Assembly: GCA_964408735.1 (NCBI GenBank)
Contig: CAYPAX010000062.1
Span: 1 to 28,056, forward strand
Direction: 5' to 3'
Length of the DNA stretch: 28,056 nt
From: UBA7887 sp964408735
GTDB lineage: Bacteria > Pseudomonadota > Alphaproteobacteria > UBA7887
A program made the translations under genes and the position numbers. Within the stretch, counting starts at the first letter, position 1. Every line of letters begins with the position of its first letter. Below, piece by piece: positions 1 to 8,166 of this stretch. The notes below the pieces were generated by a model that worked only from the letters and a program-made list of their open reading frames with translations, had not been told where the DNA came from and searched no databases.

Positions 1-74
1 CGATACCGCACGTTCCAATCAAATCTCATGGCCGGCATGAATAATTCGGGTTAGGGATCGAACGGAGCGGCGCG

Positions 75-365
75 ATGGGGGCGATTTTCAACTGCGGCAC
101 ATGCGACGACATGTCTCATGAGGAAGCCCGCGAATTTGGCCAGGCTCTCATCGATGAGGCGCGGCGCGAGCACGGAGCGGACGGCGATACCGGCACCTTT
201 GCCGAGGCCAACGCGATCGATGTGAGCGATACCTATTTCACCACTCTCGAAGACGCGGAGACGTGGCTCTACAAGCGCGCCGACCGTTACGGGCCGCTAC
301 GCTTTGTCCGCGTCTACGAACCGGACAAGGCCTATTGGGCCTACGGTCTGTGGTGCCGGTGTTGA
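75..365 (+). CDS. small hypothetical protein with terminal cysteine pairs
   Basis: Encodes 96 residues; I do not recognise the family. The ATG lies about 8 bases after a GGAG, and composition matches the GC-rich surroundings. The protein is acidic and hydrophilic with no signal peptide or membrane segment, so it is probably cytosolic. It has one cysteine pair at the N terminus (C7, C10 in a CGTC motif) and another at the extreme C terminus (C94, C96 in WCRC). These could bind a metal or form disulphides, which is inference. The middle (YFTTLEDAETWLYKRAD, about residues 54-70) looks like a helix with an aromatic face. It stands alone on its strand, with a 207-bp gap before the next gene. The existence of a gene is likely; its function is unknown. 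Confidence 0.6.
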   Translation: MGAIFNCGTCDDMSHEEAREFGQALIDEARREHGADGDTGTFAEANAIDVSDTYFTTLEDAETWLYKRADRYGPLRFVRVYEPDKAYWAYGLWCRC

Positions 366-413
366 AGTTCGCATCTTAGAGCTTAGAGCACGCCCCACGC
401 GGCCACAAAAAGA

Positions 414-439
414 AAGCCCCGCACCGAGGTGCGGGGCTT
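414..439 (-). terminator. strong hairpin terminator reading leftward
   Basis: AAGCCCCGCACC (414-425) pairs perfectly with GGTGCGGGGCTT (428-439) around a tiny loop. Read on the minus strand, the stem is followed by CTTTCTTTTTG, a good U-tract for intrinsic termination. On the + strand only CTTAAAG follows, so it would terminate poorly there. The hairpin lies 48 bp beyond the stop of the 75-365 gene, but the better orientation points the other way. No convincing minus-strand gene lies immediately to its right. Confidence 0.7.
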
Positions 440-511
440 AAAGTCGGATGCGAGATTCGAGTGGAGTGGAGACTTGGTGACAAGGAAACTAGGAAATCTG
501 CTCCGCTGTGC

Positions 512-529
512 CCTTAACATGGGTTAAGG
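512..529. promoter_or_regulatory. palindrome upstream of methyltransferase-like gene
   Basis: CCTTAAC (512-518) and GTTAAGG (523-529) form a perfect 7-bp inverted repeat around ATGG, 43 bp before the start of the next + strand gene. It could be an operator or an mRNA hairpin. It resembles a pair of TTAA half-sites, but the spacing is 6 rather than the 7 of a CtrA box. No function can be assigned from sequence alone. Confidence 0.3.
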
Positions 530-572
530 TCGCTACGTTTTTCTCTCCCATGGGGGTGGCAGGAGGGGCGAA

Positions 573-1766
573 ATGTCTGAAACGGAACAGAAATACGACC
601 GTCGCGGTTTTGCCTTGGGCCGCCCCGGGCCTCAGGACGGCGCGGCCGGCGACCAGCCTTTCCGCTTTTTCGACAATCGCGAGAAGTATCTCCTCTTCGT
701 CACCACCTGCAGCGAGAAGTGGGTTATCGCCGAGCGCGTCGGCCTGGAACTCGAGCAGCTGGTGCCGAGCCCGCCGGCCCTGCGCCTGTTCGATGCGGGC
801 ATGGGCGATGCCACGGTGCTGACCCGTGTGCTGCGCCGCGTCCATTACAATTTCCCTACCGTGCCGGTGCTGGCCGTGGCCAAGGAGATCAGTGTCGAGG
901 ACGTGCGCCTCGGCCTGGAGAAGATGCCGGACCGCTTCGTCGAGCATCCCGAGACGGTGCTGGTGGTCACCAACATGCGCTATTCCGAGGCGCCGGGGCT
1001 GAGCCCCGATGCCAGCCGCGCCGGTGCCCTGAACTGGCACGAGGTGGCGCTGAGCGGCGACTCGGCCTACGAGTTCGACGAGCAGATCAAGGGCCTGCAA
1101 TCCTTCATCGCCGACGGCTGGCGCGCGCGCACCAGCGAAAAATCCGGCAACCCGGTCTATGTGGTCCCCTCGGTACTGGTGATCTATCGCGAGGACAGGC
1201 GCTTCGTGCTCGATCCGGTCATCCCGCGGCGCGGCAGCGAGCTGTCCGGCTACGACCTGGTGATGGCCTCGCAGCCCTATCGTGCGCGCATGCCGGCCGA
1301 GGGCAAGGCGCGCAGCGTGCTGGCGCCGCTGACCAGGGCCCTGGCGCCGGGCGGGCGCATGATCGCCATCCAATCGACCGGGCGCGACCCGGGCATGGAG
1401 ATCATCCGCACCATCTGGCCCGATGAGGATCCCTTCCAGGTGCCGCGGGCCGAGCTGGTGGCGGCGCTGCGCCAGAGCCTCGGCGAACAGGTTGGCGAGT
1501 TCCGCATCCACGACTATCCCGACCACCGCTCCGAGTTCCGCTTCAATCTGCAGCACCTGCCCGGCGAGCTGGGCAACAATATCGGCACCTCGACCCTGCT
1601 CGCGGCCTGGAACGCGGCCGTCTACGTGGCCCAGATCGAGGACGTGCGCCTGACCGAGGCGTTGCGCACCGACGACTACCTGCAAGCCACCTGGGACGTG
1701 CTGCAGACCTATGGCGGCCTCTGGTTCGTCGACGAAAGCTTTGTCGTCGAACGGCTACAGGTCTAG
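573..1766 (+). CDS. class I SAM-dependent methyltransferase-like protein
   Basis: Encodes 397 residues with an ideal AGGAGG (561-566) six bases before the ATG. The Rossmann-type motif I appears as FDAGMGDAT (about residues 73-81), and a later LAPGGRMIAIQS stretch (about 256-267) matches the strand region after motif IV in class I methyltransferases. The family therefore probably binds S-adenosylmethionine, but the acceptor cannot be read from the sequence. The protein is longer than a minimal methyltransferase, with roughly 65 residues before motif I and about 130 after the APGG motif. It has no signal peptide, so it is likely cytosolic. It converges on a methylenetetrahydrofolate reductase family gene: the two stop codons overlap within the single tetranucleotide CTAG at 1763-1766. 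A link to one-carbon metabolism is inferred from that neighbour. A small molecule or a protein could be the target. Confidence 0.7.
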   Translation: MSETEQKYDRRGFALGRPGPQDGAAGDQPFRFFDNREKYLLFVTTCSEKWVIAERVGLELEQLVPSPPALRLFDAGMGDATVLTRVLRRVHYNFPTVPVLAVAKEISVEDVRLGLEKMPDRFVEHPETVLVVTNMRYSEAPGLSPDASRAGALNWHEVALSGDSAYEFDEQIKGLQSFIADGWRARTSEKSGNPVYVVPSVLVIYREDRRFVLDPVIPRRGSELSGYDLVMASQPYRARMPAEGKARSVLAPLTRALAPGGRMIAIQSTGRDPGMEIIRTIWPDEDPFQVPRAELVAALRQSLGEQVGEFRIHDYPDHRSEFRFNLQHLPGELGNNIGTSTLLAAWNAAVYVAQIEDVRLTEALRTDDYLQATWDVLQTYGGLWFVDESFVVERLQV

Positions 1767-2704
1767 CGCAGGTCGCGGCGTTCGCGGATGCCGGCGCGGC
1801 GGATGGCTTCGGCGGCGGCGGCCTCGGCGCCCGGGCCCATGACGTGGGCGCCGGCAACGCCGGGGATGTCGGCCAGCACTTCCAGCAGTTCGACGGCGAT
1901 GGCAAGGCCTTCCTCGCGCGCGTCCGCAGCGCCGTCGAGGCGGGCGATGGTGGCCTGCGGTATGTGCACGCCGAACAGGTTCTCGTTCATCCAGCGCGCG
2001 CTTTTGGCCGAGCGCAGGGCACCGATGCCGATGAGGAACCAGGCGCGCTCGGTTATGCCTTCGTCGGCGAGCCGCGCCATGTAGCGGCGCAGCATGGCGG
2101 TATCGAAGCAGAACTGGGTCTGAAAGAAGCTGGCGCCGGCGGCGATCTTCCTTTGCAGGGAGGCGGGCGACCAGTCGGGCCCGGGCTCCGTCGGCGAATC
2201 CGCCGCGCCCACCAGCAGGGCAGGCGGCGTGGCGATCTCTCGCCCGCTCGGCAGCCGGCCTTCGTCGCGCATGGCGCAGGCCAGTGCGATCAGGCCTGCG
2301 CTGTCGAGGTCGTGCACCATCTTGGCCTCGGGCTGGTCGCCGCCGGCGACGTCATCGCCGTGCAGGCACATGACATTGGCGATGCCGAGCGCCGCCGCGC
2401 CGAGCAGATCGCTCTGCAAGGCCAGGCGATTGCGGTCGCGCAGGGTGAATTGCAGCACCGGTTCGATATCCGCGCGGGCCATCAGCGCCGCCGCCGCCAG
2501 GCTCGACAGGTGGGAGCGGGCGCCGGCGCCGTCGGTGACGTTGACCGCATCCGCCACGCCGCGCAACGGCGCGACCTTGGCCAGCAGCGCTGCCGGGTCG
2601 GCCGAGAGCGGCGGTGTCGTCTCGGAGGTGACCACGAAATGCCCGGCCCGCAGCAGGCCCTCGAGCGCGCCGTGAGACAGGCGCGCCGCGTCGTCGATAT
2701 CCAT
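1763..2704 (-). CDS. methylenetetrahydrofolate reductase family protein
   Basis: Encodes about 313 residues of the flavin TIM-barrel MTHFR family, which reduces 5,10-methylene-THF to 5-methyl-THF. Visible family signatures are SETTPP with E28 in the place of the catalytic glutamate, DAVNVTDGAGAR (52-63), TLRDRNRLALQSDLLG (87-102) and CLHGDD (113-118). The late part, WMNENLFGVHIP followed by a GVAGAHVMGPG stretch, is typical of the subfamily with the SExxPP opening rather than the FEFFPP of enteric MetF. The gene may therefore be a paralogue with a specialised role. The ATG at 2704 was chosen, but a GTG at 2710 sits at better spacing (8 bp) from AAGGA, so the protein may be two residues longer. 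It is transcribed towards the methyltransferase-like gene. The symbol metF is withheld because the subfamily differs. Confidence 0.85.
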   Translation of the reverse strand: MDIDDAARLSHGALEGLLRAGHFVVTSETTPPLSADPAALLAKVAPLRGVADAVNVTDGAGARSHLSSLAAAALMARADIEPVLQFTLRDRNRLALQSDLLGAAALGIANVMCLHGDDVAGGDQPEAKMVHDLDSAGLIALACAMRDEGRLPSGREIATPPALLVGAADSPTEPGPDWSPASLQRKIAAGASFFQTQFCFDTAMLRRYMARLADEGITERAWFLIGIGALRSAKSARWMNENLFGVHIPQATIARLDGAADAREEGLAIAVELLEVLADIPGVAGAHVMGPGAEAAAAEAIRRAGIRERRDLR

Positions 2705-2858
2705 CGCCACAGGCAGGTTCCTTTTTGCTCGGACAGGCGAGACTAGCGCGGCGGCATTGCCAGTCAAAGGCCAAACACATCCCTGTGAGGGCGGCTTGTT
2801 AGGCGCGCGGGCGCCACTTAGGTTTCCGGCCATCGCAACCAATTCCGGGAGAGGGGCG

Positions 2859-3311
2859 ATGATCTCCAAGCTCCAAGCGCTGTCTGCTTCGGCTCTGATT
2901 GTTCTGGCTCTGGCCATACCGGCCAAAGCCGACAGCCACGTCAACGCGACCTGGCTCGGCAATGCCATCGAAGGCTACGATGCGGTGGCCTATCACCTCG
3001 AAGGCCGCCCGGTCGAGGGCTCGGACGATTTCGAGCATGACTGGGAAGGCGCCACCTGGCGCTTCGCCAGCGCCGAGAACCGCGACCTCTTCGCCGCCGA
3101 TCCGGCAAAATACGCCCCGGCCTATGGCGGCTATTGCGCCTACGGCGTTTCCCAGGGCTATAAACCCGATATCGACCCGCAAGCCTGGTCCGTCATCGAA
3201 GGCCAGCTCTATCTCAACCTCAGCCCCAAAATCCAGGCGCGCTGGGAGCAGGACATTCCCGGCTATATCGCCAAGGCCGACGAGATCTGGCCCGATATCG
3301 CCCATAACTAG
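2859..3311 (+). CDS. secreted YHS domain-containing protein
   Basis: Encodes 150 residues from an ATG preceded by GGGAGAGG. Residues 1-24 form a signal peptide (Lys4, hydrophobic core ALIVLALAI, cleavage after AKA), so the mature protein is probably periplasmic. The rest fits the YHS family found in exported proteins: GYDAVAYHLEGRPV (about 34-47), FRFAS-like WRFASAENRDLFAADPAKYAPAYGG, then CAYGVSQGY with a single cysteine. In some YHS proteins the domain is associated with metals or metal enzymes; whether this one binds a metal cannot be seen. Its start is divergent from the MTHFR family gene, so the roughly 150 bp between the two starts should hold both promoters. Function is uncertain. Confidence 0.85.
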   Translation: MISKLQALSASALIVLALAIPAKADSHVNATWLGNAIEGYDAVAYHLEGRPVEGSDDFEHDWEGATWRFASAENRDLFAADPAKYAPAYGGYCAYGVSQGYKPDIDPQAWSVIEGQLYLNLSPKIQARWEQDIPGYIAKADEIWPDIAHN

Positions 3312-3380
3312 ACGTTCGGGCTTTGCGCCCCTATATTGCGCCGCAGCAAATAATGTTGCGACGCATAAGGAGATGGCGCG

Positions 3381-3845
3381 ATGGCGGCTGAGGACGTAAG
3401 CGAGGCGATACATGACCGCGAGCTGGACGGTCTCTATTTCGAAGACCTGACGGTCGGCATGAGCGATCTCTACAGCCGCACCATCACGGAAAGCGACATC
3501 GTGCTGTTCTGCGGCATCACAGGCGATACCAACCCGGTGCATCTCGACCGCGAATACGCCTCGCGCACCCGCTTCAAGGGCCCCATCGCCCACGGCATGC
3601 TCTCGGCCTCGCTGATCTCCACCGTGCTCGGCACCAAGCTGCCCGGCCCCGGCGTCATCTATGTCAGCCAGAACTGCCGCTTCCGCGCGCCCGTGCGCGC
3701 CGGCGACACCGTGGTGGCCCGCGCCACCATCACCGAGCTCGACCCCGCCAAAAGCTTCGCCAAGCTCGAGACCACCTGCAGCGTCGGCCCCAAAGTGGTC
3801 ATAGACGGCGAAGCCATGGTCATGGTGCCGAGCCGGGCGGCATAA
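3381..3845 (+). CDS. MaoC family (R)-specific enoyl-CoA hydratase-like protein
   Basis: Encodes 154 residues with AAGGAG eight bases before the ATG. The single hot-dog domain has the hydratase 2 signature: DTNPVHLD (49-56), with D49 and H54 as the likely catalytic pair, followed by FKGPIAHGMLSASLIS (65-80). Members hydrate trans-2-enoyl-CoA to (R)-3-hydroxyacyl-CoA and can feed polyhydroxyalkanoate synthesis or act in other acyl-CoA routes. No polyester synthase is present here, so the pathway is open. The length is normal for the PhaJ/MaoC-like single-domain class, and there is no signal peptide. It sits 69 bp after the YHS gene and 52 bp before ribF on the same strand; the acyl-CoA synthetase-like gene farther down is compatible with acyl-CoA metabolism. 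The family is secure and the substrate is inferred. Confidence 0.87.
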   Translation: MAAEDVSEAIHDRELDGLYFEDLTVGMSDLYSRTITESDIVLFCGITGDTNPVHLDREYASRTRFKGPIAHGMLSASLISTVLGTKLPGPGVIYVSQNCRFRAPVRAGDTVVARATITELDPAKSFAKLETTCSVGPKVVIDGEAMVMVPSRAA

Positions 3846-3897
3846 GCCACCGCACCACCTTGCCGCCGTCCGCCATTTGCGGTAAAGCGCGCGGGCT

Positions 3898-4875
3898 ATG
3901 CGGATTTGCCGACAGTATGGGCGAGTTCCGCCGGCGGCGCGCGGCGCGGCGGTCGCGCTCGGCAATTTCGACGGCGTTCATCTCGGCCATCGCGGCGTAA
4001 TCGGTCGCGCCGCCAATGTAGCGCGCGACGAGGGCCTGCCGCTCGGCGTGATGTCGTTCGAGCCCCATCCGGCGACGGTGCTGCGCGCCGACAGCGCGCC
4101 CTTGCGCCTGTCCCCCTTCCGGGCCAAGACCCGGCGCCTGCGCGAATGTGGCGTCGACTGGTTCTATTGCCTGCGCTTTTCCCGCGAATTCGCCGAGATG
4201 AGCGCCGAGGCCTTCGTGGACGACGTGCTGGTCGGCGGGCTCGGCGTCAAGCACCTCACCATCGGCCACGACTACCGTTTCGGCCGCCACCGCGTCGGCG
4301 ACCACGAGTTTCTGGAGAAGGCCGGCGAGGCACACGGCTTCGGCGTCACCAGCGTCGCGGCAATCGGCAATGCCGGCGAGATCTATTCCTCGACCCGGGT
4401 GCGCCAATATCTGCAGCGCGGCGAGCCGCGCCTGGCCGCAGCCGTGCTCGGCCACCCCTGGGAGGTCGAGGCGCGCGTGGAGCACGGCGACGCCCGCGGC
4501 CGCGACCTCGGCTTTCCCACCGCCAATCTGCGCCTCGACGAGCATGTCGAGCCCGCCTTCGGCATCTATGCCGTCTGGGCCGGCATCGTCGACGGCGCCG
4601 AAACGCGCTGGCATCCCGCCGTCGCCAGCTGCGGCGTGCGCCCCACCTTCGGCGGCAAGACCGTGCTGCTGGAAGTGCATATCTTCGACTACGAGGGCGA
4701 CCTCTACGGCAAATATCTCCGCGTCGCCTTCGTCAACTGGATCCGCCCGGAAGAAAAGTTCGACGACGTCGACGATCTGGTGCGCCAGATGGACGAGGAC
4801 TGCTATAACGCGCGCTTCATGCTGGCGGGCTCGACGCCGCCGCCCGACAAGGGCCGCACCGCTTTCAATCCGTGA
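3898..4875 (+). CDS. ribF: bifunctional riboflavin kinase / FAD synthetase
   Basis: Encodes 325 residues, the usual RibF length. The N-terminal half is the FMN adenylyltransferase domain, with the nucleotidyltransferase motif GNFDGVHLGH at 22-31 and a later SSTRVRQYL stretch near 162-171. The C-terminal half is the riboflavin kinase domain, with GRDLGFPTANL near 200-210. It phosphorylates riboflavin to FMN and adenylates it to FAD in the cytoplasm. The start shows no strong ribosome binding site, but only about 20 residues precede the first motif, which is normal. The stop is 7 bp before the ileS start, so the two are probably cotranscribed. A ribF-ileS-lspA order is common in Proteobacteria. 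Confidence 0.97.
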   Translation: MRICRQYGRVPPAARGAAVALGNFDGVHLGHRGVIGRAANVARDEGLPLGVMSFEPHPATVLRADSAPLRLSPFRAKTRRLRECGVDWFYCLRFSREFAEMSAEAFVDDVLVGGLGVKHLTIGHDYRFGRHRVGDHEFLEKAGEAHGFGVTSVAAIGNAGEIYSSTRVRQYLQRGEPRLAAAVLGHPWEVEARVEHGDARGRDLGFPTANLRLDEHVEPAFGIYAVWAGIVDGAETRWHPAVASCGVRPTFGGKTVLLEVHIFDYEGDLYGKYLRVAFVNWIRPEEKFDDVDDLVRQMDEDCYNARFMLAGSTPPPDKGRTAFNP

Positions 4876-4882
4876 GGACATT

Positions 4883-7678
4883 GTGACCCGCGACTACAAG
4901 AGCACCCTGTTTCTGCCGCGCACCGACTTTCCCATGAAAGGAGGCCTGCCCAAGCGCGAGCCCGATATGCTCGAGCGCTGGCAGCGCATCGACCTCTGGT
5001 CCAAGCTGCGCGAGAGCGCCAAGGGTCGCGAGAAGTTCATCCTGCATGACGGCCCGCCCTACGCCAACGGGCCGATCCACATGGGCACCGCGCTCAACAA
5101 GATCCTCAAGGACGTGGTCAACCGCACGCGCCAGATGAGCGGTCTCGATTCCCATTACATCCCCGGCTGGGACTGCCACGGCCTGCCCATCGAGTGGCAG
5201 ATCGAGCAGGACTACCGCAAACAGGGCAAGAACAAGGACGAGGTGCCGGTCGAGCAGTTCCGCCGCGAATGCCGCGCCTATGCGGACAAGTGGATCGGCA
5301 CCCAGATGGAGGAGTTCATCCGCCTCGGCGTGCTCGCCGACTGGCAGCGCCGCTACCTCACCATGTCCTACAAGGCCGAGGCGCAGATCGTGCGCGAGCT
5401 CGGCAAGTTCCTGCTCAATGGCGGCCTCTACAAGGGCGCCAAGCCGGTGATGTGGTCGCCGGTCGAGAAGACCGCCCTGGCCGAGGCCGAGGTCGAGTAT
5501 CACGACGTCACCTCGCCGGCGATCTTCGTGCGCTTCCCCGTCACCGAGACGAACGAGGCGGCCATCGAAGGCGCCGATATCGTCATCTGGACGACGACGC
5601 CGTGGACCATGCCCGGCAACCGCGCCATCGCCTATGGTGAGGACGTGGAATATGCCGTCTACGAAGTTGCCGAAGCCATGGAAGGCGCCCATGCCAAGGC
5701 GGGCGACCGCATCGTTATCGCCACGGCACTCGAAGGCGCGGTGGCCGAGAAGGCCAAGGTTCGTCTGGAGCAAAAAGAGATGTTCGCCGGTCGGGAGCTG
5801 GCCGGCACGCGGGCGCGTCATCCCCTCGCAGGCGAGCACTATGCCTTCGACGTGCCGCTCTTGCCGGCGGATTTCGTCGCCATTGACCAGGGCTCCGGCT
5901 TCGTGCATATCGCGCCCGGCCATGGCGCCGACGATTACGAGCTTGGCCGCGCCCACGACATCCCGGCGCCGTCCACGGTCGACGACGATGGCTGCTTCTT
6001 GGATAGCGTGCCGCTGTTCGCCGGCAAGCATGTCTACAAGGTCAATCCGGAGATCATCGAGACGCTCGCCGGGTTCGGAACCTTGCTGGGCGAAGAATCC
6101 TACCTCCATTCCTATCCCCACAGCTGGCGCTCCAAGAAGCCGGTGATCTTCCGCAACACGCCGCAGTGGTTCATCAGCATGGACACCAACGACCTGCGGA
6201 GCGTCGCGCTCACCGCGATCGACGACACGCGCTGGGTGCCGGCCGTGGGTGAGAACCGCATCCGTGCGATGATCGAGACGCGGCCCGACTGGTGCGTCTC
6301 GCGCCAGCGCGAATGGGGCGTGCCGATCACCGTTTTCGTGCACAAGGAGACGGGCGAGCCCCTGCGCGACGGCGACGTCATCGAGCGCGTCGCGGCGGCG
6401 GTGGAGGAAGCGGGCGCCGACGTCTGGTTCACCGCCGACCCGGCGCGCTTCCTCGGGCCCGACCGCGATCCCGCCGACTACGAGGCCGTGACCGATATTC
6501 TCGATGTCTGGTTCGATTCCGGCTCGACCCACGCCTTCGTGCTCGAAGGCGACGACAGCCAGCGCTGGCCGGCCGACCTCTATCTCGAGGGCTCCGACCA
6601 GCACCGCGGCTGGTTCCACTCCTCGCTTCTGGAATCCTGCGGCACCCGTGGCCGTGCGCCCTACGACGCGGTGCTGACCCACGGCTTCGTGCTCGACGCC
6701 GAGGGCCGCAAGATGTCGAAGTCCCTCGGCAACGTGGTGGCGCCGCAGAAGCTTATCGCCAATAACGGCGCCGATATCCTGCGCCTGTGGTCCGCGCTCA
6801 GCGTCTATACGGACGACCTGCGCATCGGCCCGGAGATCGTCAAGGGCCTGGTCGATTCCTATCGCCGCTTGCGCAACACCCTGCGCTACATGCTCGGCAA
6901 TCTTTCCGGTTTCGACGCCGGCGAGCGGGTGCAGCCTGCCGACATGCCGGAGCTCGAGCGCTGGGTGCTGCACCGCCTGGTGGAGCTCGATGCGCTGCGG
7001 GCGGAGGCTTTCGAGGACTACGAGTTTCACCGCTTCTACACGGCGCTGCACACCTTCTGCGGCAACGAGCTGTCGGCCTTCTATTTCGATATCCGCAAGG
7101 ACTCGCTCTATTGCGACGGCCTCGACGATGCCCGCCGCCGCGCCGCGCGCACCGTGCTCGACATCGTTTTCGAGCGCCTGGTGACCTGGCTTGCGCCGGT
7201 GCTCGCCTTCACGGCGGAAGAGGCATGGTTGTCGCGCTATCCGTCCGATGACGACAGCGTGCACTTGCGCAAATTTCCCGAGACACCCGCGGCCTGGCGC
7301 GACGATGCCCTGGCCGAGCGTTGGGAGCGCCTGCGCGCGATCCGCCGCGTTGTCACCGGTGCCCTTGAGGTCGAGCGCCGGGAGAAGCGCATCGGCTCCA
7401 GCCTGCAGGCGCATCCCGTGGTGCACGTCAGCGAGGCCGACGCGGCCCTGCTCGCCGATGTCGACCTCGCCGAGCTTGCCATCACCTCCGAGATCACCGT
7501 TGCGACCGATGCCGCACCTGAGGCTGCTTTCACGATGGCGGAGGAGCCCGGCATCGCGGTCGTGGTCGGCGCGGCCGAAGGCGAGAAATGCGAGCGCTGC
7601 TGGCGCCAGCTGCACGAGGTTTCGCCCGAGAGCGGGTTGTGCGGGCGCTGCGCCTCGGTGGTCGCAGTCGCGGCGTGA
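4883..7678 (+). CDS. ileS: isoleucyl-tRNA synthetase
   Basis: Encodes 931 residues of a class Ia synthetase that charges tRNA-Ile and edits misactivated valine. The start is a GTG at 4883 with GAGGA overlapping the ribF stop; the protein then opens TRDYKSTLFLPRTDFPM, a familiar IleS beginning. The HIGH-type motif is PIHMGTALN (near residue 65), the family-typical GWDCHGLPIE follows near 97-106, and KMSKS is at 610-614. The editing domain lies between them, and an anticodon-binding region follows. The C terminus ends in a zinc-finger-like EKCERCW plus CGRC (about 900-925), as in bacterial type IleRS. The last codons overlap the lspA start (GTGA). Nothing unusual is seen except the GTG start. 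Confidence 0.98.
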   Translation: MTRDYKSTLFLPRTDFPMKGGLPKREPDMLERWQRIDLWSKLRESAKGREKFILHDGPPYANGPIHMGTALNKILKDVVNRTRQMSGLDSHYIPGWDCHGLPIEWQIEQDYRKQGKNKDEVPVEQFRRECRAYADKWIGTQMEEFIRLGVLADWQRRYLTMSYKAEAQIVRELGKFLLNGGLYKGAKPVMWSPVEKTALAEAEVEYHDVTSPAIFVRFPVTETNEAAIEGADIVIWTTTPWTMPGNRAIAYGEDVEYAVYEVAEAMEGAHAKAGDRIVIATALEGAVAEKAKVRLEQKEMFAGRELAGTRARHPLAGEHYAFDVPLLPADFVAIDQGSGFVHIAPGHGADDYELGRAHDIPAPSTVDDDGCFLDSVPLFAGKHVYKVNPEIIETLAGFGTLLGEESYLHSYPHSWRSKKPVIFRNTPQWFISMDTNDLRSVALTAIDDTRWVPAVGENRIRAMIETRPDWCVSRQREWGVPITVFVHKETGEPLRDGDVIERVAAAVEEAGADVWFTADPARFLGPDRDPADYEAVTDILDVWFDSGSTHAFVLEGDDSQRWPADLYLEGSDQHRGWFHSSLLESCGTRGRAPYDAVLTHGFVLDAEGRKMSKSLGNVVAPQKLIANNGADILRLWSALSVYTDDLRIGPEIVKGLVDSYRRLRNTLRYMLGNLSGFDAGERVQPADMPELERWVLHRLVELDALRAEAFEDYEFHRFYTALHTFCGNELSAFYFDIRKDSLYCDGLDDARRRAARTVLDIVFERLVTWLAPVLAFTAEEAWLSRYPSDDDSVHLRKFPETPAAWRDDALAERWERLRAIRRVVTGALEVERREKRIGSSLQAHPVVHVSEADAALLADVDLAELAITSEITVATDAAPEAAFTMAEEPGIAVVVGAAEGEKCERCWRQLHEVSPESGLCGRCASVVAVAA

Positions 7679-8166
7679 GCTGGAACCGGGCCTATCTGAC
7701 GCTCGGCCTGGCGATCGCGGTCGTCGTCATCGCGCTCGATCAAGCCTCCAAGATCGTCATGCTGGGGGTGTTGCCCGAGCTGGGTGCGCGCATCGAGGTG
7801 ACCGGTTTCTTCAACCTGGTCCACGTGCGCAACACCGGCGTCAGCTTCGGCATGTTCCAGTCGGTTCCCGTATGGCTCATCGCTGTGCTTGCGCTCGCCA
7901 TAACGGCCGGCCTGTGCGTTTGGATGGCGCGGGCCGAATCGCGTCTCGTGGCGGCGTCCCTGGGGCTCGCTGTTGGCGGCGCCATCGGCAACGTGATCGA
8001 TCGCGTGCGCTTCGGCTGGGTCTTCGATTTTCTCGATTTCCACGCTTTCGGCTGGCACTGGCCCGCTTTCAACCTGGCCGATTCGGCGATTACCGTCGGC
8101 GTTATCGGATTGCTGGCGACAAGTTTGATCGCGAAGCCCGAGAACGGTAAACTGCCGAAATCATGA
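7675..8166 (+). CDS. lspA: lipoprotein signal peptidase (signal peptidase II)
   Basis: Encodes 163 residues, standard for LspA, an inner-membrane aspartyl peptidase that removes signal peptides from prolipoproteins after the cysteine has been acylated. Four hydrophobic segments are visible. Family motifs in order are DQASKI, FFNLVHVRNTGVSFGMF, GAIGNVIDRVRFG and PAFNLADSAIT. The aspartates in NVIDR and FNLAD correspond to the catalytic pair. The start is a GTG overlapping the ileS stop by four bases, so translation is probably coupled. Its own stop overlaps the next start as ATGA. The next gene encodes a lipoprotein that this enzyme would be expected to process. Confidence 0.96.
   Translation: MSWNRAYLTLGLAIAVVVIALDQASKIVMLGVLPELGARIEVTGFFNLVHVRNTGVSFGMFQSVPVWLIAVLALAITAGLCVWMARAESRLVAASLGLAVGGAIGNVIDRVRFGWVFDFLDFHAFGWHWPAFNLADSAITVGVIGLLATSLIAKPENGKLPKS

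Noticed and set aside
512..529. CtrA binding site
   Set aside because: The TTAA half-sites are separated by 6 bases rather than the 7 of the standard motif, so only an unassigned palindrome is reported.
489..1685. Long open frame on the minus strand opposite the methyltransferase-like gene
   Set aside because: It is rich in His, Gln, Arg and Gly as expected for a GC-rich antisense shadow, has no recognised motif, and lies opposite a gene with a clear ribosome binding site and motif I.
4865..7615. 916-codon open frame opposite ileS
   Set aside because: It is a GC-skew shadow of a well-supported synthetase gene, and its composition (many His, Gln, Gly and Arg residues) is characteristic of antisense translation.
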